A DNA stretch of 35,417 bases from the NCBI GenBank assembly GCA_032358255.1, contig JAULBX010027639.1:1-35417 (forward strand). The letters run 5' to 3'. How positions within the stretch are numbered: position 1 is the first letter of the stretch; every line of letters begins with the position of its first letter. Origin of the DNA: Heterotrichella gracilis. Taxonomy: Eukaryota > Sar > Xanthophyceae > Tribonematales > Xanthonemataceae. Of this stretch, positions 20,298 through 31,212 are shown piece by piece. The notes beneath the pieces are model-generated. The model had not been told where the DNA came from. It was given only the letters and a program-made list of their open reading frames with translations, and ran no database searches. Made by a program: the position numbers and the translations under genes.

Positions 20298-23200
20298 ATG
20301 GCTGTCACTCAGGGAGCGGTATCACAGATGCTGCTGGGCGAAAACACCGACCCAGTGGCCCTCAAGGTACCCTAAACCCCCCTCGCATACCCATCGGCAA
20401 GCTCTCCCCTAGGCTGGCATTACCACACCCTATTGTGCCCATTATGTTGCCTTTGTGCCTGGTAGCCAGCGGTGTGGTCTCCATGTGTGTTTTGGCTGTG
20501 TCCTTGACATGCACGTCTAGCAGTGTATCCACAACCCCGTTGTCACATGCCCTCCTCCCGTGACGCTCAAACCACCTGTCACCAACTGCTTGTGCTCAAT
20601 CTGTTGACCTGGCTCCTGCCAGCGGGTGTCTTGTGGCAGTGTATGTCCTGGTATTCCTAGGTGTATATGCTGGTTGGCGGACCTGACCAGGTGCACTTGA
20701 TGATTGTCGCTCCATCCATAGGAAGATATCGATCTCCCTCACTCTCCCAAACCCAAACCCAAACCCTCCACCCCCAGGGGATTGTGCACGCCTCGCTCTA
20801 CCGCCCCCCTTTTTGTCCCTCATTAATCCCTGCCACCCTTGCCCGCCGCGCACCCCCCCCCCCCCTTTCCCCTCCATCCCATACCCCTGCAGGTTGTCAA
20901 GATGGATACCACCCTAAACCCTAAACCCTAAACCCCGCCACCCAACCCTGCAGGTCAACAAGCTTGAGCCCAGCCAGGGTGGGACAACACCCAAACCCTA
21001 AACCCTTGACTCAAACCTTAGACCCCATTACCCACCCCTGCAGATTGTCAAGCTTGAACCCAGCCAGGGTGGACGCGTGAAGGGCCTGTTATCCGACAAC
21101 AGCCAGACCCTCAACGCCCTGTTCACCAGCCAGACCAAGGAGTCCATGGTGGGGGTGGCCAAGGGGGACGTCATACGCGTGGTGGACTGGGTGTGCAACG
21201 AGGTGGGTGACGGGGTTGGTGGAGGCCGCCACACCTTGGAATGGTGCATGGTATGGTGTCACCACACAGGCAAAATACCACACGCAGTTTGTGGTTATCA
21301 CGTGCGCTTTGTCAGTGTTGCCGGGTGAGCAGTCAGTCATGGCAGGGCTTGCGCCAACAATCCTGACTTGGCAGGCGTTGTGGCATTTCTGGGTATGAAA
21401 TGCTTACAACTTCCTAGTTACCTGGGTCACCAAACTTCGCGTTTGTGTTTGAATGTGTGCACACATCCCCAGCACTACACCACACCACTCCGCCTTCAAG
21501 TGGGGGTGTGCAGGCTTGCTGCTCAGTTGGTGGCACTGCGGGACCTCGAAACTACTGCGTGGTGTCCCTACAGACAGTACCCGGACAAGCCTTGGCTCTG
21601 GACTGGAATGAGGCGTGCCCACGCCTGGTAATGTGGGTGAAATGCACTTGCTTGCTTACATCTTCCTCCACCTTTCTGCAGGTGAACGGGCACAAGGTGT
21701 GCATGGTGTCTGGGGTGGAGCGGATGGCAGGGGGTGCGCAAGGGGCGGTGGTGGTGAAGAAGGAGGAGGGGGGGGAGGAAGCGCCGGCGGTGGTTGTGAA
21801 GCAGGAGCAGGTGACAGCCATGCAGGTGGGGAGGAGGACTGGTGGCAACTCAGTAAATCCTAAACCCTGAGTGGTGGCCATTTAGAAAATTCCAAGATTT
21901 TGTGCTTCTCATGTCCTAGGGTTTAGGGTTTGTTCATCAGGAGCCGATCGCACGGGGTTGCCATAAATATATACGTACGTGAAGCAGGATCAGGGAGGAG
22001 GGTGTGACGGCCATGCAGGTAGGGAGGAGTAGGGTGGCCGTGGCATGTACACGTGCGCCTGGTTGAGGAGTGGGTGCAATCTAAAAAATGGCTGAAAAGT
22101 AAATATGCTGGAGAGTTTAAAGGTTTGTGCATTAAAGTGGATCTGGGGGGTTTGCCGATATTATTATCTCAGACAGTATGGATTATTTGTGAGTATTCTC
22201 CAGAGGTAGTGACCCACCTTTGAGTGCCGAGTGTCGGTTTCAAATAAGGCATTGTGGACCCACGCCTCCTTACTAAGGAGTCCTTCCCCAGCAACCCCCA
22301 CTCACCCCCACACCCTCCCCCACACACAGACTGACACCCCCACCGCGGTCAAGTCCAGCGGCACCCCTCTGGCAGTCAAGAAGGAGCCAACCAGCGGCTT
22401 CAAGACACCGGGAGCTGGGTCCATGGCATCAAACCAGTGCGCACCCTCCCCTTTTTTCCCCTCCCTCCCCTCACAAATCCTGTGCTTGCGGCACGCATGG
22501 CCACCTACATGTAGCTCCTATGTCCCCACCACGCACCCAACCCAGACATATACAGAGCCTGTGATTGCGCCTGCACACACCCTCTAAAGGACGCCCAGGT
22601 TAGGGGTTAGGGTTGAGGATTCCCACCACCCAACCCTAAACCCTTTACCCTCCCCATCCCACACGCCCACACACCTTGCACCGTCATGTCTATCCACACG
22701 CCATTCATTCACACACGCAAATCCTTGCCACCCTTTCCACCCACAAGCACCACGCCACCCCGCCTCCTCTCAACCCCCACCCCCCACCCCCTCCAGGTCA
22801 AGCACCACCGGCCTCCAGGCCCCCGCCCCCTCCCCCCCCTCGGTGCGCAAGCCCGCGCAACCCGTAGCCGCCCTCAACCCCTACGCGGCGTCGTGGACCA
22901 TTTGCTGCCGGGTCGCCTCCAAGAGCAGCCTGTTCACCTCCACTGACAAGGGGTCGGGCCAGCCAATCAACAGGTTCAATGTGGAGCTGGTGGACGAGGA
23001 GGTGAGGGTTTTGGCATTTCAATGTTTTAGGTTCAGGGTTTAAAGTGTAGGGTTTAGGGTTGTCCATTGGACCATTTGTTGCCGGGTGACTTTCAAGAGC
23101 AGCCTGTTCATCTCCGCTGACAAGGGGTCGGGCCAGCCCATCAACAGGTTCAATGTGGAGCTGGTGCACGAGGAGGTGGGGATTGCAGGGTTTGGGGACT

Positions 23201-26200
23201 TGAGATCTGCTGTTAAGAGTTCAGAGTCTGGAGTGAAGGCTGCAAGAGTGTGCGATTTAGGGTTGGCCATTCAAGGAATTTGGATGAGAATTGAGCTTAG
23301 AGATCAGAGTGTAGGTGGATGATCTGCTAACCCTGCCCCCCAGAGCCCTGCTCCCCAAGGCACCCCCATCGAGGCCAGTGCTTGGCCAGCACCGCAGACA
23401 CGCACTACTCAACAAACCCTAAACCTCAGTGGCTAGGACCGTCCATGAACCTCTACAGCTGATACCCACTGTAACTCTGGTCCCCTCCCGCAGGGCACCC
23501 CCATCGAGGCCACCTTCTGGCGCGGCGCAGCAGACAAGCACTACTCCAGCCTGGAGGAAGGGGGGGTGTATTATTTCAGCAAGGGGAAGGTCAAGCTGGC
23601 CAACAGGAACTTCTCAACCGTCAGGAACGACTACAACATCACCTTTGACGACAACACGGGGTGAGGGGGAAACCCTAGGAAAAACCTAGCAAAACCCTAG
23701 CAAAACCCACAACGTTTTGGTCATACAGCTTCACTCAACTCTGAGGAACACACGACTACAACATCACCTTTGCGACAACACAGGCTGGGGAGCAAACCCT
23801 AGCAAAACCCTCATTGGGATCTAGGGATAAGGGTTGCACACCCACAAGCCTTCACTAAAATCCCTCCTCCGCCCCCACAGGACCGAGATCTCCCCCGCCC
23901 CAGTCTCCCCCGCCACCGCCAAGATGCAGGCCCGCCTGGACCCAGTGCCGATCGCCAACCTTTCCTCCTTCATCGGCAAGAAGATGAACGTCGACCTCCT
24001 ATGCATGGTCACCGCGGTTTCACCCCTGGCCCAGATCAAGCGCAAAGTGGACAACACTGAGGTGGTGAAGAGGGAGCTCACCGTCACCGACCAGAGGTGT
24101 GTGTAAATTATGTCATAACATATCATGGAAATGAAAAATAGGAATAATCTGTGTTATCTTCTACTATTCTTCGTTTTGTTACTGATATGTATTTACAACA
24201 AGGCTGGGATATTTTGTACAACTACAATTATTACACCGACTCAAGCTTACATTCTTTTCTGTTTATTTACATTTATTTATTCCCCGCAGCTTGAAGAGTG
24301 TGCAGCTGACCGTGTGGGGCCGCGCGGCTGAGGAGGAGGGTGTACAGCTCGAGGCAATGGACAGCCCAGTCCTTGCCGTCACCGCATGCAGGGTGACAGA
24401 CTTCAACGGTGAGAAGGGGTCTTGCTTCCTTTTGAAACAGGGAACTTAGCACCCTTTTGACCATACAAGGGAACTTAGCTGCCTGTGAATATACCGGTGT
24501 TCGTTGTGTTTTTTGTGTTTCTTACCCCGAGGTGCCACTGAGAAGGAGGGTGTTCAGCTTGAGGCCATGAGCACACCAGTCACTGCATGCAGGGTGGGAG
24601 AATACAACGGTGAGGGTCTGAAAGTACTTACGATGTTACTAAACATCGCGTTTGGACCTGGCATGGTGGTATTATCTGCGCACTATGCATCCCCCTCCCC
24701 CTCCTCTTCCCCCCACCCCCCCCCGTGTCCACATTCCCCTCCACTTTGATCCACCTTTGCCAACAACCCCGACACCCCAAACCTTCAACCCAAAACCCCG
24801 CAACTAAAACCTGTAACCCTAATCGCCCTCCCACTCTCGCAGGCGTGTCTGTTTCCGCCCTCGCCCGCTCCACCTTCGCCACTAACCCCGACACCCTAAC
24901 CCTCAAACCGAAAACCCCCTAAACCAAAACCCTAAACCCCATTTCACTGCTGCAGGTGTGTCTGTATCCGCCCTCTCCCGCTCCACCTACGCCATCAACC
25001 CCGACACCCCAGCAGGGAACGCGATCAAGGAGTGGTGGGAGAGCGAGGGGAGGAACGCGGAGACTACCCATGCAGGGGAGGGACTGGCCTCGGCGCAAAA
25101 GTGAGTGCTGGAATAGGGAGAGAAATCATTAGCGTGTTAAACAGGAAGAAGGCTTGCAAGCGTCTACAAAGAACAATGTTTGTATAATGTTTACTCAAAA
25201 GCGGGGCATACAAAGGATAACCAAGGCTGCGTTTGGACGCAACCCTCTTATACAGCCAACCATTGGTTTGTTAGTTAGTTACATGCATTTCAGTAACACC
25301 ACAGCCAACCACGCAACTCCCTACCTAACAAACGTCTGGCTGTGCGCATGCGCTGTTGCATACAAGTACCTGCATCTCATTGTTATCCTACATCATTCCA
25401 CCGCCCACATAACCCTAAACCCTAACCCCCATTTTCCTCCAGGTCTGGGGGTTCCGCCCGCCCCCTGTCCACCCTGGAATACCTGCACAATCCCCCGAGT
25501 GTAATGTATTTCAAACGTGAAAAAATCAAAAAACATCTGAATAAGTCACCCTTTGTCACCTACCACCCCGTACCCACCGCCCGTACCCACCTCCCCTCCA
25601 GGTCAGGTGGTTCCGCCCGCCCCATGTCCACCCTGGAATCCCTGCACAAGCCCCCGGGATCCCTGCCCCCCGTGGATGCCAAGCCTGAGTACCACAACAT
25701 CACACTCACCCTGCAGCACTTCCCCGCTGATCAGACCTTCTACTACATGGCTAACCCAGAGAACAACAGGAAGGTGCGCAGCTGGAGAAGGATACAATTT
25801 ATCTTAAAACCCTTTTCTCGATTCATCTCGATGCATGATGACGTAAAGTCCTCAACCTGGAGAACAGCAGGAATGCAGAAATGAGAGTTGAGTCGCAATT
25901 GCATTTTAAAACAAATTAATTGTCATGTCATTTTCAAACAATGACATGATGACAATAATGACGTAATATCCTTGTATTACAAGCCGTTTCCCCTTCCCCC
26001 AGGTTGTTGAGCAAGGGGGTTCCTACTACTGCGAGTACGATGGCCGCACCTACCCCACCATGAGCCGCAGATACGTGGTGCGCGCAAGGGCGGTGGACTT
26101 CACAGGGGAGGCGTTCGTGAACATGTTCAACGCAGAGGTAAGGGGATGGGGTTTAGGGTGTGGGGTGTGGGGTTTTAGGTGCTTGGCGCCAAGGGGTGGA

Positions 26201-27232
26201 TTTCACAGGGGAGGCGTACGTGAACATGTTCAACACGGAGGTAAGGGTTCAGGGTGTAGGCTAGGGTTTAGGGTGTAGGGTATAGGAGTTTAGGGAAAGG
26301 GTTTAGGGTTTACAGGGTGTGACGCCAAGGCGGTGGACTTCACAGGGGAGGCGTACGTAATCATGTTCAACATGGGAGGGGGGAGGGGAGCTGGGGGGGC
26401 AATGGTCCATTGCTTATTGCGCGCTAACTTTGGGTGCTTGGCTGAAGTGCCTGGTGTATTGTACCGTGTATTGTGTTACGAGGTGGGGCATGTGGATGGT
26501 AGCACCACGGGTGGCATGTGGTGCATGCGCTGTGCTGCAAAGTGTAGCGCTGCAGGGAAGGAATGCCAGCCAAGGCAGCCGCTGCCAGTCCCCCTTTGCC
26601 CCCGGATTCTGACACTCTCCACCCTCCTCCCATTCCTCAGGCTGAGCAGGTGTTTGGCATGACCGCGGACGAGCTGTCCCCCCTGAAGGAGGACGCGGGG
26701 AAGGCTGCTGAGCTGGCTGAGGTGCTGCAGCGGGCGCAGTTCTCGGACTGGGCGGCAACAGTCACCTCAAAGACAACGTGAGTCACTGCCCCGGTAGTTG
26801 CATAGGAAAATACTATGTAAGCAGTGCTGCGGCGGGTGCAATCTTCTGGCTGGGAAGCAACTGTCTTGAGAGGCAGCGTGAGTGGGTCAGAAGAAAACTG
26901 AATAAAACCCAGAGCTTCTGTAGAAGCCGGCTTTGATGTGCCCTGTGGGCAGCGCTTGGCAGTAACACATCCACATAGCAATTGTCACCTCAAAGACAGC
27001 ATAAGTAGATTTCATTTAAGTATTTAGGAAACAATGAAAATATGAACAGCACAAAAAATGAAAGCCCAGTGCTCCTCCAATAAAATACCTCACCAACCAC
27101 CCTGTCTCCCCCTGCAGCGAGTACAACGGCGAGCTGCGGCAGAGGTTCGCAATCGCCCGCCTGGCCCCGCTGGACTATGCCAAGGAGAGCAGGCAGCTCC
27201 TGGCGCACATTGCACGGGCAATGGCGGCCTGA
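20298..27232 (+). CDS. RPA1: Replication protein A large subunit (RPA70/RPA1), 13 exons, with a degenerate zinc ribbon
   Basis: Exons: 20298-20366, 21044-21202, 21682-21825, 22330-22436, 22797-23001, 23494-23660, 23881-24096, 24290-24408, 24956-25100, 25602-25773, 26003-26137, 26641-26777, 27118-27232 (TGA). Phase closes to 629 aa, close to the usual ~616. RPA1 is the main single-stranded-DNA-binding subunit of the RPA trimer in nuclear replication, repair and recombination. Order: DBD-F (about 1-95), a flexible linker (about 96-178) with three VKxE motifs, DBD-A (about 185-290; FSKGKVKLANRNFSTV contains the aromatic stacking residue), DBD-B (about 300-420; LTVWGRAAEEEG) and DBD-C (about 455-625). 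In DBD-C the usual four zinc cysteines are mostly replaced: N495, no second cysteine, C511, D514. The donor of exon 3 could instead be 21810, also in frame. A CAG at 20280-20282 just before the start may end a 5'-UTR intron. Nearly every exon has partial copies in the adjacent introns. Confidence 0.92.
20893..21075 (+). repeat. Three copies of the RPA1 exon 2 5' edge with acceptors
   Basis: CCCTGCAG followed by a gt(t/c)-(g/a)-aag-type exon start occurs at about 20885-20912 and 20946-20981 and, functionally, at 21036-21075. Two copies share gcttga(g/a)cccagccagggtgg. Telomeric CCCTAAA runs lie between them (20912-20935 and 20992-21005). Only the last copy continues into exon 2. Confidence 0.85.
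21980..22030 (+). repeat. Echo of the RPA1 exon 3 3' edge
   Basis: A segment with gtgaagcagga, gaggaggg and gtgac(g/a)gccatgcaggt recalls 21796-21828. Its extension to gccatgcag supports 21825 rather than 21810 as the true exon 3 end. TTTAGGG lies at 21918-21930 between the copies. Confidence 0.6.
23059..23177 (+). repeat. Near-complete copy of the 3' half of RPA1 exon 5
   Basis: Nearly 120 bases duplicate 22894-23001 and still encode WTICCRV, KSSLF, DKGSGQPINRFNVELV and HEE in an open frame, followed by a GTGGG donor-like site. The spacer (23005-23060) is a degenerate TTTAGGG run. Confidence 0.9.
23341..23792 (+). repeat. Echoes on both sides of RPA1 exon 6
   Basis: The exon 6 5' edge (23488-23553) is echoed upstream at 23341-23408 (ggcacccccatcgaggcca, gcagaca, cactactc). 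The 3' edge (about 23622-23663) is echoed downstream at 23736-23792 (cgactacaacatcaccttt, gacaacac). Confidence 0.8.
24527..24900 (+). repeat. Echoes of the RPA1 exon 8 3' edge and exon 9 5' edge in one intron
   Basis: Positions 24527-24612 copy 24330-24412 (gagaaggagggtgttcag, atgagcac-cagtc, actgcatgcagggtg) with donor. Positions 24838-24900 copy 24953-25010 (caggcgtgtctgtttccgcc onward) with acceptor. A degenerate CCCTAAA run lies between the exon 9 copies (24895-24940). Confidence 0.85.
25436..25500 (+). repeat. Echo of the RPA1 exon 10 5' edge
   Basis: CTCCAGGTC-ggggttccgcccgcccc, tgtccaccctggaat and cctgcaca match 25595-25655 with several differences, including the acceptor. CCCTAAACCCTAA precedes it at about 25411-25424. 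An older echo may also lie at about 25835-25875. Confidence 0.85.
26185..26372 (+). repeat. Two echoes of the RPA1 exon 11 3' edge
   Basis: The exon end at 26085-26140 recurs at about 26190-26243 and 26322-26372 (ggtggacttcacaggggaggcgt onward). TTTAGGG-rich spacers lie at 26143-26185 and 26245-26318. The first echo still carries GAGGTAAGG; the second has diverged past the exon end. Confidence 0.88.
26824..27004 (+). repeat. Echoes of the RPA1 exon 12 3' edge
   Basis: Positions 26826-26885 resemble 26720-26785 (gtgctgc(a/g)gcgggtgca onward to agcgtgagt), and 26985-27004 resembles 26760-26778 (gtcacctcaaagaca). Both are intronic and diverged. Confidence 0.65.
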
Positions 27233-27337
27233 GGGGGCGTGTGCGCGCTGCTGGGTGCTGCTTCTTGACACAGCCGCGAGTGGGTGTGGGGGCCAAGTGG
27301 CGGCTTGGATGCTGCTGCGGCTAGCCTGAGCCATGGC

Positions 27338-27405
27338 CCTGGATGGACTATGCCAAGGCGAGCAGGCAGCTGCTGGCCCACATCGCATGGGCAATGCCAG
27401 CCTGA
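27338..27405 (+). repeat. Copy of the RPA1 terminal coding segment in the 3' flank
   Basis: The segment duplicates 27169-27232 with about ten changes and still reads as DYAKASRQLLAHIAWAMPA followed by a stop. It lies beyond the functional stop. Confidence 0.88.
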
Positions 27406-27535
27406 GGGGTGCGCGCTGCTGGGCGCTGCATCTGGGACCAATGACCAAGCCTAAACCCTAAGCAGTTCTGGCGGGCGTGGGGGTGCGGGCAGCGACATGC
27501 CCATTGATACGGCCAGTATGAACCATGGCCCTCGA

Positions 27536-27640
27536 TGGATCGTGCGAATTGGCAGAAGGGCAACTGGTCTAGGGTTTAGGGTTTAGGGTTTAGGGTTTAG
27601 TGTGGTTTGGATCGTGCGAATTGGCAGAAGGGCAACTGGT
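27536..27640. repeat. 33-bp perfect direct repeat flanking a TTTAGGG tract
   Basis: Positions 27536-27568 and 27608-27640 are identical. The 39-base interval is a run of four TTTAGGG-type units plus a few bases. To the right, 27640-27690 continues as a third diverged copy of the RPA1 terminal segment (ctggcgcaca-cgcccgggca, then gcggcctgagggg). Confidence 0.95.
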
Positions 27641-27699
27641 TGCTGGCGCACACCGCCCGGGCACTGACGGGCCCTTGCGGCCTGAGGGGTGCGTGATAC

Positions 27700-29255
27700 A
27701 TCGGCGACACGAGGGTAACGCGCTACTGCTCCAGGGGCGGTGATGCCTGGCTGCTGGCGAGGTGGTGGGAGTGCAGCGAGCATGAGGCTGGGTGCCTCTG
27801 GACTTTGCCTAGCATAGCAAGCAGCGGCTTGCGTATGGCGCGTGGATCAGGGTGGATTGAGGGACCGCGTAGGGAAGGGGAATACTGGATTTTTTTTCAT
27901 TTTCTTTTCAAGTTTGACCCATTTCCACAACTCCTGATGTTGCACACTGCCTGGGTGCCGCATGCAGTGCCGGACATACTGATTCAGTGTGTACCTTTAT
28001 GGGCATGGCTTTCATTGCACACCATCCCTTTACAACACTGAGTCTTGTTCTTAGAACAAAGCTTGTTGCTATTAATTGCTTTTTTCAACAACTCTGATGT
28101 TACAGTATTGGGGGGCATGGGTTGTAAGCAGGTGCTCATCCTGCAAGCTGTTATTCTTGTAACAAAATCTGTGTACCTAACTGAATTTCCTGAGTTGCAA
28201 TCATTGCAAAAGTTTTGCTACTCAAGGCTCCTCTAGAACATAAGCACTGTGCTGCCGCCTGTCGACTGCCGCTGTGTGATAATGCACATGACATTGTGTC
28301 TGCAATACCATGTATACTATATTGAAAGCACCAAGTGGTACGTTTTACTAAATCGCAAGTGCTGTCAGTGGCGCCATGGTGCGGCAGCACACTGTCACAC
28401 AGTGTACGCACTTGCTGGCATCATTTCAAAGATCACTTATTGACTGCAAGCCTTAAGCAAGTTTGCAATCACTTGATGATCACAGCTTACACTGAATGCC
28501 AATGAAGGTTATCTTGAATTCAGTCCAAACTGGCCTAAGATGGATCACAGTACTGACGTTATTGTACAATGCACATGTGCTGTAACCATCCATCATGCAT
28601 AAATCAGATGCAGCAGCAATGCACCTGCTGCACTAGTGTAGTGCAATACAGCATAAAGTCTGGGTAGACTGAATGGTCGATCCTACTATACTACTAGAAT
28701 AAACAATTACTCAATTGTGGACTGTGCAGATGAGCATGAACGGTTTGCCATAGATCTGCAAAGCAATGATAACAATGCATTGCCATGCAGCTAGTGCGTA
28801 TGCCTGACGCATTGTGTGACATGCTGACGCACTATCTGAAACTGTGTTACACATGACGCCACGCACGCTGTCATCATTTCGGATTCAAATAATTCTAATT
28901 CTGATTTGTCTCGACAAAGTTGCATACGACATAGGCAGGGGGCAGCTCCCAGTATCCACCATTGCATCAAGATAGCCCAAGCCTAGCCTCCGCCCATGCA
29001 GCTGCCATGTACACAACAACGCTGCACTTGCCTATCTGTGCACATGCCCAAGCTGCGGGCGCTGCCCCCAACTATCAAATCTCCTAATGTTATACATCTG
29101 CGCAGCCCGATCCATCTGGACGGTGCTGCTGACCTGATTTGACCTGATCTCTTCTAATCTGCCACTGCCCCAACCCCATTCACTCTCGCGCCTTGATGAG
29201 CATGCATTGGTGATCACTCCTGTGCCTTGATTTGCATGGATCAGTGATCAAATTA
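27700..29255. other. Convergent intergenic region, no gene seen
   Basis: Between the RPA1 3' repeats and the Mpv17-family stop. It is AT-richer than the genes, with no long open frame that resembles a protein, no tRNA and no splice-consistent exon. Short imperfect repeats occur (for example the tgcattgg/tgcatgg-tgatca pair at about 29204-29250). Confidence 0.5.
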
Positions 29256-31212
29256 TCACTCCTGTGCCTTGATTGGCAGTGACATGGTGAGGAAGGAGAT
29301 GTATGCCGACCAGAACACCCCGATGAGGTTTGCATACAGGATGCGGTAGTCTGCGGGGATGAAGCGGAAGGAGATGACGTTTGCCAGTGGCCACAGCAGG
29401 TAGTTGGCGGCCAGGGTGGGGACCAGCTTGGCCTGCAGGGGAGGGGAGGGAAATAATCAGGCACAGGGAATATAAAACAAGGTAGATTACCCTGAACCCT
29501 AGATGACGGTTGCAAGTGGCCACAGCAGGTGATTGGCAGCCAGGGTGGGGATGGAGAAGGAACAAGTTGAATATTCTAGGTGGTGAAGATGCGGGTTCCT
29601 GAAGTATGAGGGCATGTACTGCAGCAGCTAGTTGCTACATATACTTTGCGACTAGGGTAGGGATGAGCTTCGCATGCATGCAAGGAAAGGTCCCTTGCAG
29701 GGGAAGGTCCTCCCAAATGGAAATGTTATAACCACTCTGTGTACACCCACCCTGAAACCTGGCATCACCCCCTCCCACCCCCTCCCCTCCTCCACCGCCC
29801 CCCACACCCACCTGGATGAATGGTATGATGAGCTCCGGGCTCCCCTCACTGAACTTGAGCCACGCAAAGAACACGCAGGTGACGATCGGGGTGAGGAGTA
29901 GCTGGTCAAGCGCCAGCTTGGAAATGACAGCCTGGAGGGGAGACAAAAAGGGATGTTATAAGTAGGAAGAACGCAGAGGTGAGAAGTAAAACATGGCAGG
30001 GTTTTGCTAAGACTTTGGTCGACCAACAGAGGTACATGGCAGGGTTTTGCTAAGACTTTGGATCCAGCCCTCGGTGGCCCACAAACCAACAGAGGTACAA
30101 GTAACCCATTTGTTCAACTTCCCATTCTACCGTATCCATTTTACCCACAAATTCTCCCTTTGTTCTCTTTTCCAAAACGGATTATATCTGCACCTTTGCA
30201 GTGAATGCTTTTGCAATTGTATTCCCTAAGTCTCATGCAATCCCATTTCTACCCATATTTCCACCCACCTTGGCGCTCGTCGACCTCTTGGGGTGCACAT
30301 ACTTGTCCAGCGCTCGGTGCCAGTAATGCCCCAGCGGACCACCCACCCACAGCGCAAAGCACGCCAGGCGGATGGTGCGCGTGATGGCAAAGCTCTGCCC
30401 CCCCGCAGTCTGCGCGATTATGTCCCCGAGTATCGTACCCACCACCGCAGTGGCGGTTTTGGTGGTCAGCGGGTGCTTGTCCATGCTGCGGGTGTAGGCG
30501 CGCCACCAGGATGTGGGGAGGCCTTGGAAGGTGGAGGGGGCGGCAGCGGGGGTTGGCCAGGGGTGTGCGTCTGCGGAGGTGCACACCGCAGCAGGAGGGG
30601 TGGTGCGGGATGATTCGGAGTGGCGGGGGGAGCCTGCGAGGGAAGAGGGGAGGTGTTAAAGGAGCTGTCTAGGATGGTAGGAGCTGTGGAATGCTCTAGC
30701 GCATGGTGGTGGTGCCCTGTACAGAGCCATGCATTTTTGCGTTAGCAGCCTGGAGCCTGAACCCCAACCACTCAACACTCAGCAAAATGGAGCCTGTAAC
30801 CTAACCCCTCAACAGTCAGCGACCTAGGGCCTAAACCATAAACCTTAAACATTTATAGACGCTAAAGCGGCATGGAGCCGACACCATAAACAGTCAGCGA
30901 CATGGAATCCGACCATCGCCCTCTATGCATGCGATACCCTTCCTCACCTGGAGCCCCGCCCGTGGTTTGGTGCAGCGGCCTGCGGGTCGCCATGAGTGCT
31001 GTTCCCCCGGGGGTGAGGAAGCGCGATGAGGTGGCGGAGGGGGAGCGAGGCCTGGGGATGAGAGTGGTGGCTGCGGGGGTGGAGGGCTGCGGCCGTAGCG
31101 TTGTGGCAAACGCGCGCACTACCTGCACCACTGGTGGCTGTAGTACCGGTGCTAGGTTAGAGAGCGTGTGCTGGATGCCGGGGGTTCTGGTGAGGTTCCA
31201 CAGCGACTGCAT
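29256..31212 (-). CDS. Mpv17/PMP22-family membrane protein, 4 exons, probably mitochondrial
   Basis: Exons (low..high, transcribed right to left): 30948-31212, 30269-30633, 29812-29931, 29256-29432 (stop 29256-29258). Phase closes to 308 aa. Members are four-helix proteins of the mitochondrial inner membrane, peroxisome or plastid, implicated in channel activity and mtDNA maintenance; biochemical function is debated. The family signature begins WWRAYTRSMDKHPLTTK and continues GTILGDIIAQ (helix 1), RLACFALWVGGPLGHYWH (helix 2), LALDQLLLTPIVTCVFF (helix 3), then LLWPLANVISFRFIP and YRILYANLIGVFWSAYISF (helix 4). About 130 residues precede the domain. The first 90 (MQSLWNLTRT, VVRAFATTLRPQ) are basic and S/T/P-rich without acidic residues, so mitochondrial import is likely but inferred. 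The start is the first ATG of the open exon. It is convergent with RPA1 and divergent from the gene at the right edge. Two partial copies of its last exon lie in the last intron. Confidence 0.9.
29499..29675 (-). repeat. Two echoes of the Mpv17-family last exon 5' edge
   Basis: Positions 29500-29552 resemble 29374-29422 (gatgacg-ttgc, agtggccacagcagg, ttggc, gccagggtgggga). Positions about 29624-29675 are a more diverged copy, still reading AKLIPTLVAKYM on the minus strand. Confidence 0.7.
29991..30099. repeat. 28-bp direct repeat in an Mpv17-family intron
   Basis: Positions 29991-30018 and 30034-30061 are identical, and the short flanking block accaacagaggtaca recurs at 30022-30036 and 30085-30099. 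There is no telomere-like spacer here, so it is a plain tandem duplication. Confidence 0.85.
30745..30905. repeat. Degenerate tandem repeat in the first Mpv17-family intron
   Basis: Units with (t/c)ggagcc(t/g)-, aacc-, a(g/c)tcagcgacat or related blocks recur about every 50-60 bases. Confidence 0.55.

Noticed and set aside
21811-21825. GTGAC at 21811 as the exon 3 donor of RPA1
   Set aside because: Possible and in frame, but the downstream donor at 21826 is preferred because the intronic echo extends to that point.
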